Assembly (NCBI GenBank): GCA_012103475.1
Contig: WLWS01000004.1
Coordinates: 248,001-312,000, forward strand
DNA: 64,000 nucleotides
Origin: Gammaproteobacteria bacterium
GTDB taxonomy: Bacteria; Pseudomonadota; Gammaproteobacteria; Eutrophobiales; Eutrophobiaceae
Reading direction: 5' to 3'
In this document: positions 43,370 to 52,192 of the stretch, piece by piece
Layout of the letters: each line of letters opens with the position of its first letter
Numbering within the stretch: the first letter of the stretch is position 1
Notes under the pieces: generated by a model
Database searches by the model: none
The model's input: only the letters and a program-made list of their open reading frames with translations
What the model was told of the DNA's origin: nothing
Made by a program: the position numbers and the translations under genes

Positions 43370-44925
43370 TTAACTTACACCCCGCGCTTCATCGCGCCAA
43401 TACGGTTCTCGCAATCTCACCTTATCTACCTTACCGGTAGCTATTCTCGGCAGTTCTGAAACAAAGGTGATCGATTTTGGTTTTTTGTAGCTGGCGATTT
43501 CCTTTTTACAAAATTCAATCAATTCATTTTCAGTAGTGCTTACGTCATTATTGTTGACCACAATTGCCTTTACAGCTTCGCCCCAGACATCGTCCGGGAC
43601 ACCAATGACTGCAACTTCCTTAACCGCCGGATGCTGCTGAAGAACGGTTTCAATTTCTCTGGGATATATGTTCTCACCGCCGGAGATAATCATGTCCTTT
43701 TTACGATCAACAATGTAGAGAAAACCATCTTCATCAAGAAAACCAATATCGCCCATGTGAAGAAATCCATTTTTAATAGTTTTCGCCGTCGCTTCTTCAT
43801 CATTCCAATAAGCCTGCATAATATGCTTATGCCTGACAACTATTTCGCCTGCTTTACCGACACCCACGCTGTTTCCATCGTCATCAAGAATCGCCACTTG
43901 AATTCCGGCATTGGCTTTGCCGGCTGAAACCAGCCACTTCTGTTGTTTCTTACTGCCATCCTTGATATGTAAGTCTTTTGCCAGACTGGTCACCTGCCCA
44001 GCCTCAGTCGATCCGTATTGCTGAAGAAAGACCTGACCAAAAACATCAAGACCTCGCCGTAACAGAGATTCGCGTATTGGCGCTGTAGAATAAAAAATAG
44101 TTTCAGTCTGGTTTGCGGATATGCCTCATCTTTCACATGATCTAGCACCATTGCCAGCATAGTTGGAACCAGCTGCATGGTCGTCACTTTCTCTTCGCTT
44201 AGAACACGCCAGACCATCTCCGGTTCAAAATTTGTTTGCAAATTGATACTGGCACCTTTGACATGATGTGCCAGTTGTAAAAACTTCGCACCGACATGAA
44301 ACAAGGGCTGCATTACCAGACCATAGTCGTCACTTCCTATTTCAGCGTCTTCACCAATAGTGTGAGCAATCCCGAACAAACCACCCTGAGTCAATATCGC
44401 GCCTTTTGGCTTGCCGGTCGTGCCGCTAGTATGGACTATGCAGGCGGGATCATCTGCGGCGGGGGAATAATCCGGTGCTGTGTCTTTACCGGATTGCAGA
44501 AAGCTTTCATAAGCACTCCCCTGCCCGTCAAATGCAATATATTTTCGATCGGATGAACTATCCGTGAATAGTGTGCTCAGAATTGCTCTTTGCTCGTCTG
44601 AATAAAAACAAACAAGGGGTTCTGTGTTTTCAAGGACATAATGAATTTCCGCTATGGCCAGACGAAAATTTATCGGGACAATGATGTAGCCCGCTAACTC
44701 GCATGCTGTATAGACTTCAAGATAGTTAAGACAGTTCTTCGCAAGCACAGCCACCCGGTCACCCACCTGGCATCCTTGATCAGATAAGGCATTTGCCAGC
44801 CGAACTGCTCTGTGAAAATGTTGACTATAGGAAACATTTTCACCACGAAATACAATCGCTGTCTTTTCGGGTATTTTTTCCGCATTGTGCTGATGCAGGT
44901 TCGCCAATGTATTTAATCTGAGCAT
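43370..44925 (-). pseudogene. Acyl-CoA synthetase (AMP-forming), frameshifted
   Basis: A full-length fatty-acid/acyl-CoA ligase frame of about 518 residues is split by one base. The 5' part from 44925 contains TAIVFRGENVSYSQ and the AMP-binding P-loop HTSGTTGKPKGAILTQ. The 3' part has the family YWNDEEATAKTIKNGFLHMGD, then GFLYIVDRKKDMIISGGENI, the PREIETVLQQHPAVKEVAVIG block and the terminal Lys in TGKVDKVRL. Between them, near 44095-44105, restoring one A in AAACTATTTTTTA recovers TIFYSTAPIRESLL, then QQYGSTEAGQVTSLAKD. Without it translation ends at 43990. It may be a real frameshift or a sequencing error in a homopolymer. Product: a long- or medium-chain acyl-CoA, if functional. Confidence 0.85.
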
Positions 44926-45083
44926 TCAGGTTTTTATTGTAATAAAAACTGACAATTTAGCCATCGGTGTCGCATTCTTTCAGGTAGCTAATCAAGACCC
45001 AGTTCTCAATATTAAAGATAAATCTGGCAATTCACCCTGGTTATTCCTAGACTCATGCCAGACAACATGGAAAATCAATTAAA

Positions 45084-45608
45084 ATGAATTTTATTATTGA
45101 TGAGCCTCCACCATCTGCTCAAATCCTGAAGCAGGAGCGTAATCTGCTCACGGCTGAGATTAAACGCCTGACTTTACGCGACACCATCACTACATTTGTA
45201 ATAATGACCTTCTCTAGTGTCATTCTCGGACTTATTGTCTTCTGGCAAACCGGTAATCTTCGCTACACGGGGATGTCTGTCGCTGTCTTTCCTGTCCTCG
45301 GTACGATTTTGAGCTTACTGGGTATAACCAAATCGACGGGTTTCAGAAGTGCCGCAAACAGCATATCTGGCTTACAAAATGACCTGGTAGGCCTGAGCCC
45401 TATTGCAAATACCAGTATTAAGGATGTTGAGACACTGGCAAAAAGACATAAATCGGTTAATGCTTATCATCAGCAAATTATAGAGCAGGACAGGGAAACG
45501 GTGAATGCCGAACTGGCCATGTACTGGGAGTTTGATTCCAGCACTATGGCCAATACAGCAAGAGGACGGGACCTTGTCAACAAGGCCAAAGAACGAATAG
45601 TTAGTTAG
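45084..45608 (+). CDS. Hypothetical protein with two membrane helices
   Basis: This 174-residue protein is of no family I recognise. A short helical N-terminus (about residues 1-38, with Lys and Glu) is followed by two hydrophobic helices (about 40-62 and 68-88: ITTFVIMTFSSVILGLIVFW, then MSVAVFPVLGTILSLLGI). A soluble, probably coiled-coil C-terminal part follows. The ribosome binding site is weak. Neighbours (acyl-CoA ligase and SnoaL-like genes) are on the other strand and give no clue to its job. Confidence 0.65.
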   Translation: MNFIIDEPPPSAQILKQERNLLTAEIKRLTLRDTITTFVIMTFSSVILGLIVFWQTGNLRYTGMSVAVFPVLGTILSLLGITKSTGFRSAANSISGLQNDLVGLSPIANTSIKDVETLAKRHKSVNAYHQQIIEQDRETVNAELAMYWEFDSSTMANTARGRDLVNKAKERIVS

Positions 45609-45624
45609 TCAGCTGCAACAGCTG

Positions 45625-46044
45625 TCAGGCCCAGCCCAGTTCCCTCATTGCCCACGGGGCATTCCATATTTTGATCATGCTTGATACCTGATCATTTTCA
45701 TCCATGACAAGCGAGTAGACATAATGTGAATTTGTCTGCTTATTAGTTGCCTCCACCGGCCCGCCTTCACCACTGTGAGTACCGATAAAGGTACCGAAAA
45801 ACAGTGCGGTTCGGGTGCTTTCATCGTAAGAAGAAGCATGCAATTCATAAGCACAGCCAGGCATGACCTGTAAACCCAGACCAGCCATCCATTCTGTATA
45901 TGCCTCTACAGTATCAATATCGACAAGTGGCTCGGACTGGGCGACAAACTTGGCGCCTGAGGCAACATATTGCTGACATCCTTCCCAGCCTTTCAGGCCC
46001 TCACAGGCGTGAAAAAATTCAGTGGCATTTGCAAACGCTGACAT
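45625..46044 (-). CDS. SnoaL/NTF2-like protein
   Basis: This 139-residue protein with the cystatin-like alpha/beta fold of the SnoaL/NTF2 superfamily starts FANATEFFHACEGLKGW and has DIDTVEAYTEWMAGLGLQVM and TALFFGTFIGTHSGEGG, then MIKIWNAPWAMRELGW at the end. Such proteins are small-molecule cyclases, isomerases or binding proteins; this one cannot be assigned. It has an ATG start with AAGGAG a few bases upstream on the minus strand. Confidence 0.75.
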   Translation of the reverse strand: MSAFANATEFFHACEGLKGWEGCQQYVASGAKFVAQSEPLVDIDTVEAYTEWMAGLGLQVMPGCAYELHASSYDESTRTALFFGTFIGTHSGEGGPVEATNKQTNSHYVYSLVMDENDQVSSMIKIWNAPWAMRELGWA

Positions 46045-46225
46045 AACGAACTCCTTTATTACTTGTTGTTGTAGTTGTCATATTATAAACGACTCAATGT
46101 ACCAGTGTCTTGAACAAAACATTATTGAACCTGAAAAGGGTATTTTTGGCTTTACTGTCAACCTTATGCAGGGCTCAGGTGTATACCTATATAGAATGTA
46201 CAATTTTTAATCAGGAGTTGCTGCC

Positions 46226-46570
46226 ATGTCATCAGAAGAAGAGATTTTTGTTTTTATTTTATTTATGCTTTTTACGATAATCATTATTCCTGTTCTCGTT
46301 ATCGCTTATCGTAGCTATTACGGCAATCGTGCTTATCGCTTCGGCTATGATTCAAGAGCCGAATACCTGAAATCTTCGCCAAAAAGCGACGATGAAAAAA
46401 GAGATGCCGTCGATCAGGCCTGCAAGGGTCTGGTAACCTGTTTGCTGGCCTTAATGTTTCCCCCTCTGCTATTAGTCGGCTTGTTTCCCTTGTTCTATGG
46501 CACCAGAAAAACCATTTATGCCTGCATGGGACTTGGTGTTGATGAAGAGCCAGAACGAATTGATTCGTGA
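46226..46570 (+). CDS. Small membrane protein upstream of ECF sigma factor
   Basis: This 114-residue protein has two membrane helices: residues 6-28 (IFVFILFMLFTIIIIPVLVI) and about 70-95 (LVTCLLALMFPPLLLVGLF). A charged middle section lies between them. The ATG at 46226 has AGGAG nine bases upstream. It precedes the sigma factor gene by 42 bp on the same strand, so it may belong to the same unit. I do not recognise the family. Confidence 0.65.
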   Translation: MSSEEEIFVFILFMLFTIIIIPVLVIAYRSYYGNRAYRFGYDSRAEYLKSSPKSDDEKRDAVDQACKGLVTCLLALMFPPLLLVGLFPLFYGTRKTIYACMGLGVDEEPERIDS

Positions 46571-46612
46571 ATTGAATTTTCCAGAGTTTAATTAAGACTG
46601 AAACAAGCCAGG

Positions 46613-47203
46613 ATGTCAGCCGAACAAACTGCAGGTATCGCTGAGGTCTCGAGCCTGATTCGTGAGTTACGCGCAGGAAGAATTGAGGCATATAGTGAAA
46701 TAGTGAAACTGTACCAAAAACGCGTAATTGCACTTTCACTGATAATAGTGCGGGATTTTGCTGCAGCAGAAGATCTGGCACAGGATGCTTTTGTTCGCGC
46801 CTATACACAATTACATCGTTATGATGACAAGCAGGATTTTTACCCCTGGCTCGCCACCATTACGGTGCGCCTCTCACAAAACTGGCTGAGAACCGAGAAA
46901 CGGGCGCGGGCCAGAGTTGAAGTAGCGAACGAAGACGCCGAAAATATAAGTCAGACCGACTTTCTGGGGAAATTGATAGAAGATGAAAGCAGCCGCCAGT
47001 TATGGTTATCTGTTGCCGCCTTGGCCCCGTCAGAACGCACAGCAACACTGCTATACTACCAACAGGACATGAAAGTGGCGGACATTGCAAAGGCATTGGA
47101 TGTAAGCGATGGAACAATCAAAACCATGCTGTATCGCTCGAGACAGAAGCTACGAGAGGCCCTGTGCTGGTCTGGCCGAAACAGCGAACTGGCGGAGGAA
47201 TGA
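46613..47203 (+). CDS. RNA polymerase ECF sigma factor
   Basis: This 196-residue extracytoplasmic-function sigma factor recruits RNA polymerase to stress promoters. Region 2 is AAEDLAQDAFVRAYTQLHRY near 65-84 (the polymerase and -10 binding part). Region 4 is AKALDVSDGTIKTMLYRSRQ, then KLREAL near 170-195 (the -35 helix-turn-helix). The downstream anti-sigma gene overlaps its stop by 4 bp (ATGA at 47200-47203), which is the standard pairing. The signal it responds to is unknown. Confidence 0.92.
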   Translation: MSAEQTAGIAEVSSLIRELRAGRIEAYSEIVKLYQKRVIALSLIIVRDFAAAEDLAQDAFVRAYTQLHRYDDKQDFYPWLATITVRLSQNWLRTEKRARARVEVANEDAENISQTDFLGKLIEDESSRQLWLSVAALAPSERTATLLYYQQDMKVADIAKALDVSDGTIKTMLYRSRQKLREALCWSGRNSELAEE

Positions 47204-47703
47204 ATATGAATTGTAATCAGCTAAGAAACTTGCTCAAGGTGCAGACAATTACTGAGTTCTCCCGGAGTCAGGCAGAGTCAGCCGAAGAGCACGTTCTGGA
47301 GTGCCTCGAATGTAAAAACCTGCTCATTGGAGAACGTCAGATTGACAGTTTGTTAAGAGAGCTGCCTGAACCTGTTATTGATTATGATTTAAGCCCACAG
47401 GTTATGGCAATTGTCAGACAGCAAAAAAGACCTGAGTTTCTTGCGAAAAATGTGTCTGCAGCTCAAAGGGGTGAATGGCCGATTACCTTGATTGTCGCCG
47501 CTTTTGCCACGACTTTGTGTATGTACAGTTATGAATTACTTAACGGACGTTCAACAGTATTTAATTTGTTTGCACTCTGGACCCGGGACTGGACCCAGTG
47601 GTTATTTCAGCCGCTGCAGCTGAATTTTATCGGTCTTGTCGTCGCAGCAAGCTTTCTTACTTATCTGGCGGGTTTTCTATTATTGTTTCGACAGCGGGAA
47701 TAA
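47200..47703 (+). CDS. Anti-sigma factor with zinc-binding N-terminus
   Basis: This 167-residue membrane protein starts at the ATG at 47200, overlapping the sigma stop by 4 bp (GGAGGA just before; a second ATG is at 47206). The N-terminal anti-sigma domain has the zinc motif H-x3-C-x2-C in EEHVLECLECKNLL (about residues 30-43). Two membrane helices follow near residues 90-110 and 138-160 (WPITLIVAAFATTLCMYSYE, then FIGLVVAASFLTYLAGFLL). It would hold the sigma factor inactive at the inner membrane until a signal releases it. Confidence 0.9.
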   Translation: MNMNCNQLRNLLKVQTITEFSRSQAESAEEHVLECLECKNLLIGERQIDSLLRELPEPVIDYDLSPQVMAIVRQQKRPEFLAKNVSAAQRGEWPITLIVAAFATTLCMYSYELLNGRSTVFNLFALWTRDWTQWLFQPLQLNFIGLVVAASFLTYLAGFLLLFRQRE

Positions 47704-47804
47704 AATGTAGCGGTTCTTCACAAATACGAGACCTGAATAATCCTGTCAACCTGATTTAGGCCTGCGGTGTATATAAGTTAGAAACACATTGCGGAGATGT
47801 TTTT

Positions 47805-48914
47805 ATGAAACTGCGTTACAAATTATTTAGTGGTCTGCTCATTTTAGCGTCACTCGCCATAATTGTATTGGCTCTGACTATCAGTTACACCTCCCCCTGT
47901 AATCCTGCACCAGCGCCTGCTACTGAGAAAACGCTCATGCAAGCTATTGACTACCAATGCTATGGTTCACCGGATGTCATCAGGCAGATAGACAGCATCA
48001 GACCAGTTGCAAAAGATGGTGAAATTCAGATTAAAGTTCATGCAGCAGCCGTTAATCCCTACGACTGGCATTATTTGCGTGGTTCCCCTTATATTATGAG
48101 GCTTCTCTCCGGAATCGGCTCGCCAAAAGATAATCGACTTGGTGTCGACTTTTCCGGAACGGTGACGGCGCTTGGACCTGGAGTCAAGAATTTCAAAATC
48201 GGAGATGGGGTGATAGGAGCAAGTAGCGGCGCCTTTGCCGAATATCTGACAATGAATGAAAATCGCGGTGTCGTCAAAAAACCTGAAAATATTACATTTC
48301 AACAAGCGGCTTCGGTGCCGATTGCCGCTATCACTGCTTTGCAGGCACTGCGAGATAAAGGTCAGCTCAGAGCCGGACAGAAAGTTCTGATCAACGGTGC
48401 CTCCGGTGGCGTTGGTACTTTTGCGGTGCAAATTGCCAAGGCAATGGGTGCACAAGTCAGCGGTGTATGCAGTAGCAGAAACGTAGAGATGGTCAAATCA
48501 ATTGGTGCCGACTATGTCATTGACTACAAGAAAGAAAACTACACCACGGCCGGCAAGCAATACGATTTGATTTTGGATATGGTCGGAAATCACAGCTTAC
48601 TTGCCAATCGAAAGGCTATGAGCTCTTCCGCTACGCTGGTGATGGTCGGAGGGCCAAAAGGCAACTGGATTGCCCCGCTCATAGGGCTGCTGAAAGCACC
48701 TCTCGTATCCCTGTTTGTCGAACAAAACTTTGTGGAGCTTCTGGCAGAAATTAGTAAGGAAGATCTTAACTATCTTGCCGAATTGATGGCGGAAGGAAAA
48801 GTCGTTCCAGTAATAGACAGACTTTACCCCCTTGCTGAAGTTGCCGATGCCATTCGATATTCTGAGACCGGTCGAGCCAGAGGAAAAATCATTATTGAAA
48901 TAGAATCAGGCTGA
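47805..48914 (+). CDS. Membrane-anchored zinc-independent MDR oxidoreductase
   Basis: This 369-residue medium-chain dehydrogenase/reductase is related to quinone oxidoreductases. The catalytic domain begins near residue 46 (QAIDYQCYGSPDVIRQI) with the substrate-pocket PYDWHYLRGSPY. The cofactor fold has NGASGGVGTFAVQIAKAMGA near 193. The zinc ligands of alcohol dehydrogenases are not present. Residues 6-28 form a hydrophobic helix (LFSGLLILASLAIIVLALTI) followed by a short Pro-rich linker, so it is anchored in the inner membrane. The helix could also act as an uncleaved signal that places the enzyme outside, which would be unusual for an NADPH enzyme. Confidence 0.85.
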   Translation: MKLRYKLFSGLLILASLAIIVLALTISYTSPCNPAPAPATEKTLMQAIDYQCYGSPDVIRQIDSIRPVAKDGEIQIKVHAAAVNPYDWHYLRGSPYIMRLLSGIGSPKDNRLGVDFSGTVTALGPGVKNFKIGDGVIGASSGAFAEYLTMNENRGVVKKPENITFQQAASVPIAAITALQALRDKGQLRAGQKVLINGASGGVGTFAVQIAKAMGAQVSGVCSSRNVEMVKSIGADYVIDYKKENYTTAGKQYDLILDMVGNHSLLANRKAMSSSATLVMVGGPKGNWIAPLIGLLKAPLVSLFVEQNFVELLAEISKEDLNYLAELMAEGKVVPVIDRLYPLAEVADAIRYSETGRARGKIIIEIESG

Positions 48915-48933
48915 GTCTCAATAACAAACACAT

Positions 48934-49551
48934 TCAGGATGCGTCTTTTTTATACTCCCTGTAATAGTTGATAACTTTTTTAACGTAATTTTGAGTTTCC
49001 TTGTAGGGTGGAATTTTATTGCCATATTTTTTTACCGCACCCTCCCCGGCATTGTAAGCTGCAAGCGCCAGATAGAGTTTATTATCAAACATGAGCAGTA
49101 AATCACGTAAGTAACGGCTACCACCTTTAACATTGGCAGCAGGATTTCGTCGATTACTAACACCGTAACGTTTGGCTGTTTCCGGCATCAACTGCATAAG
49201 TCCTACCGCGCCGGCCTTTGAGATCGCATTCGGATCGAACGCTGATTCGGCCGTAATCACCGCATCAAGCAAAGATTTCGGCAGACCGAACTGACTGGCG
49301 TAATAGGCAACTGTTGTGGAGTATTTTTCTTTGTTCAGACTGAACTGGTCATATGCGACACTGCTTTTCTTTTCTTCCCAACCCTTCCAGGTTTTAACCA
49401 GCCTCTTGTAATTACTGTTTCTCGGCTTATCAGTAAGAATAACCCTGCCATGCTTATCAACGTACTTATAAATATCCGCGTTGGAAATCGTCGGTAAACA
49501 CAATAGTACAGTGACCACAAAATAACTAATCTGCGTTTTTCTGGTTATCAT
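48934..49551 (-). CDS. Lytic transglycosylase with DUF4124-like domain
   Basis: This 205-residue exported peptidoglycan lytic transglycosylase starts at the ATG at 49551. The frame opens 21 residues earlier, but the signal peptide (ITRKTQISYFVVTVLLCLPT, then ISNA) begins here. A short DUF4124-like domain (DIYKYVDKHGRVILTDKP) follows. The SLT domain has the catalytic Glu in AVITAESAFDPNAISKAGAVG and GLMQLMPETAKRYG, with YLALAAYNAGEGAVKKYG and the final YVKKVINYYREY. It would cut glycan strands in the periplasm during wall growth. Confidence 0.88.
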   Translation of the reverse strand: MITRKTQISYFVVTVLLCLPTISNADIYKYVDKHGRVILTDKPRNSNYKRLVKTWKGWEEKKSSVAYDQFSLNKEKYSTTVAYYASQFGLPKSLLDAVITAESAFDPNAISKAGAVGLMQLMPETAKRYGVSNRRNPAANVKGGSRYLRDLLLMFDNKLYLALAAYNAGEGAVKKYGNKIPPYKETQNYVKKVINYYREYKKDAS

Positions 49552-49697
49552 TTTATCATCAAGATACTGGCATGGCGGTTTGCCGGTACAACTATATAGT
49601 AAATCCTGATTCAAATGAATATACAGCCCGCCAGGGCTTCCTCAATTCTATTCGCCTGTTAAACTAGATAGTCAACACATGACTATATGAAACGCAA

Positions 49698-50126
49698 ATG
49701 ATGTCTGATTATCAACTAGCACAACTGAACATCGCCAGAATGAAGGCGGATTTAGGTTCACCTGTTATGAAAGGTTTTGTCGATCAGCTTGATACGGTTA
49801 ATGCCATTGCAGATAAGAGTCCCGGGTTTGTCTGGCGTCTGCAAACTGAGGAAGGTGATGCAACTGATATTGATGCTTTTGACGATAGCATGCTGTTGGT
49901 AAATATGTCCGTCTGGGAAAGTGTTGAACATTTGAAAGTTTTTGTATACGAAACTTTTCATCTGGAACTTCTGAAGCAAAAAAGGGAATGGTTTAACCAG
50001 TTTGAAGGTGTTTTTCAGGTACTATGGTGGATACCGGCGGGGACGGAACCGACACTGGAAGAGGCAAAACAGCGTCTGGCTTTTTTGCAAGAAAATGGAG
50101 CAAGTGAATATGCATTTAATTTTTAG
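49698..50126 (+). CDS. DUF3291 family protein
   Basis: This 142-residue protein matches the DUF3291 family: YQLAQLNIARMKADLGSPVM, PGFVWRLQTEEGDATD and the central VNMSVWESVEHLKVFVYETF, then a basic HxxxLxxKREWF segment. It resembles antibiotic-biosynthesis-monooxygenase-type ferredoxin-like folds, but no reaction is assigned. The start is either of two adjacent ATGs (49698 or 49701). It stands before the TauE permease gene, 38 bp apart. Confidence 0.8.
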   Translation: MMSDYQLAQLNIARMKADLGSPVMKGFVDQLDTVNAIADKSPGFVWRLQTEEGDATDIDAFDDSMLLVNMSVWESVEHLKVFVYETFHLELLKQKREWFNQFEGVFQVLWWIPAGTEPTLEEAKQRLAFLQENGASEYAFNF

Positions 50127-50164
50127 AAGAGCTTTCCGGTGCCCTCTGCAGACACAAAGTTCTG

Positions 50165-50884
50165 ATGACTTTAAGTTACGAAGCTTTGCTGTTGGCCACT
50201 CTGGCCATGACTTTTGGCGCGCTGTTGCAGGCGGCTACCGGTCTCGGCGCGGGAATGATTGCCTTCCCCTTAATTGCTCTTATTAGTCTCAAACTGGTAC
50301 CCGGACCGCTTATTTTTTCAACTTTTTTTCTGTCATTTTATATGGCCTGGTCAGGCCGAAAATATATACGCTTCACCAGTATGAAGGCACTTATTGTCGG
50401 TATTCTGCTGGGCACATTACTAGGCGGATATACCCTGACACTGGTACCGCTTGATAAACTGGGAATGTTTTTTGGTGTTCTTCTCTTAAGTGTTGTGGTA
50501 ATCAGTCTGTGCGGACGTAAATTGCCCTACACTCGAAGAAATATGCTTAGCCTCGGCGCTGCATCCGGCTTTATGGGGATAACCGTTGCCAGTGGCTCAC
50601 CTTTTGTCGCGCTGATGTACCAGCACGAAAAAGGCGCTACTATTCGCGCAACTCTGTCGTTAATTTATCTGTTCGGCTGCATCCTGACTCTTGGCACTCT
50701 TAGCGTAGCCGGTCGCTTTGGTTATGAAGAAATGATTTATGGCTTGTATCTGACACCCGGATTTCTCCTCGGCTATCTGGCGTCGGGTAAACTGGCAGCG
50801 TATATAGATCAGGGTCACTCAAGACGGATAATTCTGATAATCTCAACTATCAGTGCCTTCGCTCTTATCATTAAAAATATATAA
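50165..50884 (+). CDS. TauE/SafE family permease
   Basis: This 239-residue integral membrane protein is of the TauE/SafE (DUF81) family, with seven to eight predicted helices. The duplicated family signature is in ATGLGAGMIAFPLIALIS near residue 23 and ASGFMGITVASGSPFVALMY near 138. Members export sulfite, sulfoacetate or other organic anions; the substrate here is unknown. There is no sulfur gene next to it. It ends 15 bp before the NUDIX-ATL fusion, so possibly shares a transcript. Confidence 0.82.
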   Translation: MTLSYEALLLATLAMTFGALLQAATGLGAGMIAFPLIALISLKLVPGPLIFSTFFLSFYMAWSGRKYIRFTSMKALIVGILLGTLLGGYTLTLVPLDKLGMFFGVLLLSVVVISLCGRKLPYTRRNMLSLGAASGFMGITVASGSPFVALMYQHEKGATIRATLSLIYLFGCILTLGTLSVAGRFGYEEMIYGLYLTPGFLLGYLASGKLAAYIDQGHSRRIILIISTISAFALIIKNI

Positions 50885-50899
50885 AGAAAGTTATCAGAA

Positions 50900-51733
50900 A
50901 TGAAATACTGCCCGCTATGCAAATCAGATTTGATCACAGCATTATTAGACGAAACAGAACGCCTGATATGTGCATCACACGATTGTGATTTTATACACTG
51001 GGATAATCCTACTCCGGTAGTCGCCGCGGTTGTTGAGCACAAAGGCAAAATTATCCTGGCTAATAACATGGCCTGGCCAGAGCATATTTTTTCTGTCATT
51101 ACCGGTTTTCTTGAAAAAGGCGAGTCAGCAGAGCACGGTACCATTCGTGAAGTTGAAGAAGAACTTGGCTTAAAGACAAAGCATATTGAATTGATCGAGG
51201 TTTATCCCTTTTTCAGAATGAATCAGATTATTCTGGGCTACTATGTCAGGGCTTCCGGTACGGTTTCCCTGAACGAAGAATTACGTCACTTTAAACATGT
51301 GAAAAAAGAAGATCTTTATACTCACGATTCAGCGACAGGATATATCCTCCGCGATTTGCTGAATTCTCAGGGATATCAACCTGAAGAAAAAGCATTGTTT
51401 AATAATCCGACCAGGAAAACACAACGTGGCCCACTCTACCAACGCATCGATGCTTTGGTAAAACGCATTCCGGAAGGTCAGGTTGCCACTTACGGGCAAA
51501 TAGCAAAAATGCTTGGCGCATGTGGTGCACGTCAGGTGGGCTATGCCATGTCTTCTCTGGGAGATGAAAGTGATGTGCCCTGGCACCGAGTAATAAACAG
51601 TCAGGGTCGTATTAGTGTCAGGGACGGTACAGAAGGTCACACTTTACAGAGGATCATTCTGGAAGCAGAGGGAATTGTTTTCAATGAGAAGGACAGAATA
51701 AATCTGGAAGAATACCGATGGCAGGGACTCTAA
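50900..51733 (+). CDS. NUDIX hydrolase fused to alkyltransferase-like (ATL) domain
   Basis: This 277-residue two-domain protein begins with a zinc-ribbon-like N-terminus (C4, C7, C25, C29: CPLC and CASHDC). A NUDIX domain with its box at 69-91 (GFLEKGESAEHGTIREVEEE, then LGL) resembles NudC-type enzymes. Residues 175-277 are an alkyltransferase-like domain: YQRIDALVKRIPEGQVATYG, then VPWHRVINSQGRIS. The PCHRV active-site cysteine of true alkyltransferases is Trp (PWHRV), as in ATL proteins that flag alkylated bases for repair without removing them. The fusion suggests linked nucleotide clean-up and alkylation sensing; this is inference. Confidence 0.85.
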   Translation: MKYCPLCKSDLITALLDETERLICASHDCDFIHWDNPTPVVAAVVEHKGKIILANNMAWPEHIFSVITGFLEKGESAEHGTIREVEEELGLKTKHIELIEVYPFFRMNQIILGYYVRASGTVSLNEELRHFKHVKKEDLYTHDSATGYILRDLLNSQGYQPEEKALFNNPTRKTQRGPLYQRIDALVKRIPEGQVATYGQIAKMLGACGARQVGYAMSSLGDESDVPWHRVINSQGRISVRDGTEGHTLQRIILEAEGIVFNEKDRINLEEYRWQGL

Positions 51734-51746
51734 ACAGGATAAAAAC

Positions 51747-52175
51747 ATGTTTCTGATATTTGTAATTAACGCTCTCATTATGATGCTGGCCGTACTGGTT
51801 CATTTTGAAATGCTCTCCCAATTATCCAGATTTATGCCGCGACTTACACTTCGATACCGATTTCGTATAGCTATAGGTATCCTCGGCGCTCTTGTCGCCC
51901 ATATTATTGAGGTCTGGATATTTGCTATTGCCTACTTTTTCCTGATTAAATCCGGACAATTCGGCCATCTTCAGGGAATGGAAGAGGCCGGTCTATTCGA
52001 TTGTGCTTATTATTCGTTTGTCGTTTATACCACGCTCGGCTTTGGTGATATTGTGCCTCATGGTGAACTTCGTTTTTTAACCGGTCTGGAATCTCTGACA
52101 GGTCTGGTATTGATTACCTGGACAGCATCTTTCATGTTTTTTGAAATGCAAAAATACTGGTCAACTGATGATTAG
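51747..52175 (+). CDS. Two-helix ion channel (K+ channel pore family)
   Basis: This 142-residue inner-membrane protein has the pore-forming ion-channel fold. A first helix covers 1-20. Another hydrophobic helix is near 41-66 (FRIAIGILGALVAHIIEVWI). The pore helix and selectivity filter are YYSFVVYTTLGFGDIVP (residues 88-104; TxGYGD-like with Phe for Tyr), and the last helix is 115-135 (GLVLITWTASFMFFEM). It resembles the Ion_trans_2 family of potassium channels. It lacks a cytosolic gating domain. Confidence 0.82.
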   Translation: MFLIFVINALIMMLAVLVHFEMLSQLSRFMPRLTLRYRFRIAIGILGALVAHIIEVWIFAIAYFFLIKSGQFGHLQGMEEAGLFDCAYYSFVVYTTLGFGDIVPHGELRFLTGLESLTGLVLITWTASFMFFEMQKYWSTDD

Positions 52176-52192
52176 GAGTCATAGAAAAGAAA

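Noticed and set aside
44088-44106. Programmed ribosomal frameshift in the acyl-CoA synthetase
   Set aside because: This family is not known to use recoding, the shifted frame would be needed for every product, and a one-base homopolymer indel explains it.
46299-46808. 169-residue minus-strand ORF
   Set aside because: It overlaps the small membrane protein and ECF sigma genes on the other strand. Its Arg/Pro-rich composition is that of a shadow frame.
47967-48455. 162-residue minus-strand ORF
   Set aside because: It is antisense to the MDR reductase, whose motifs are clear. It has no coding evidence of its own.
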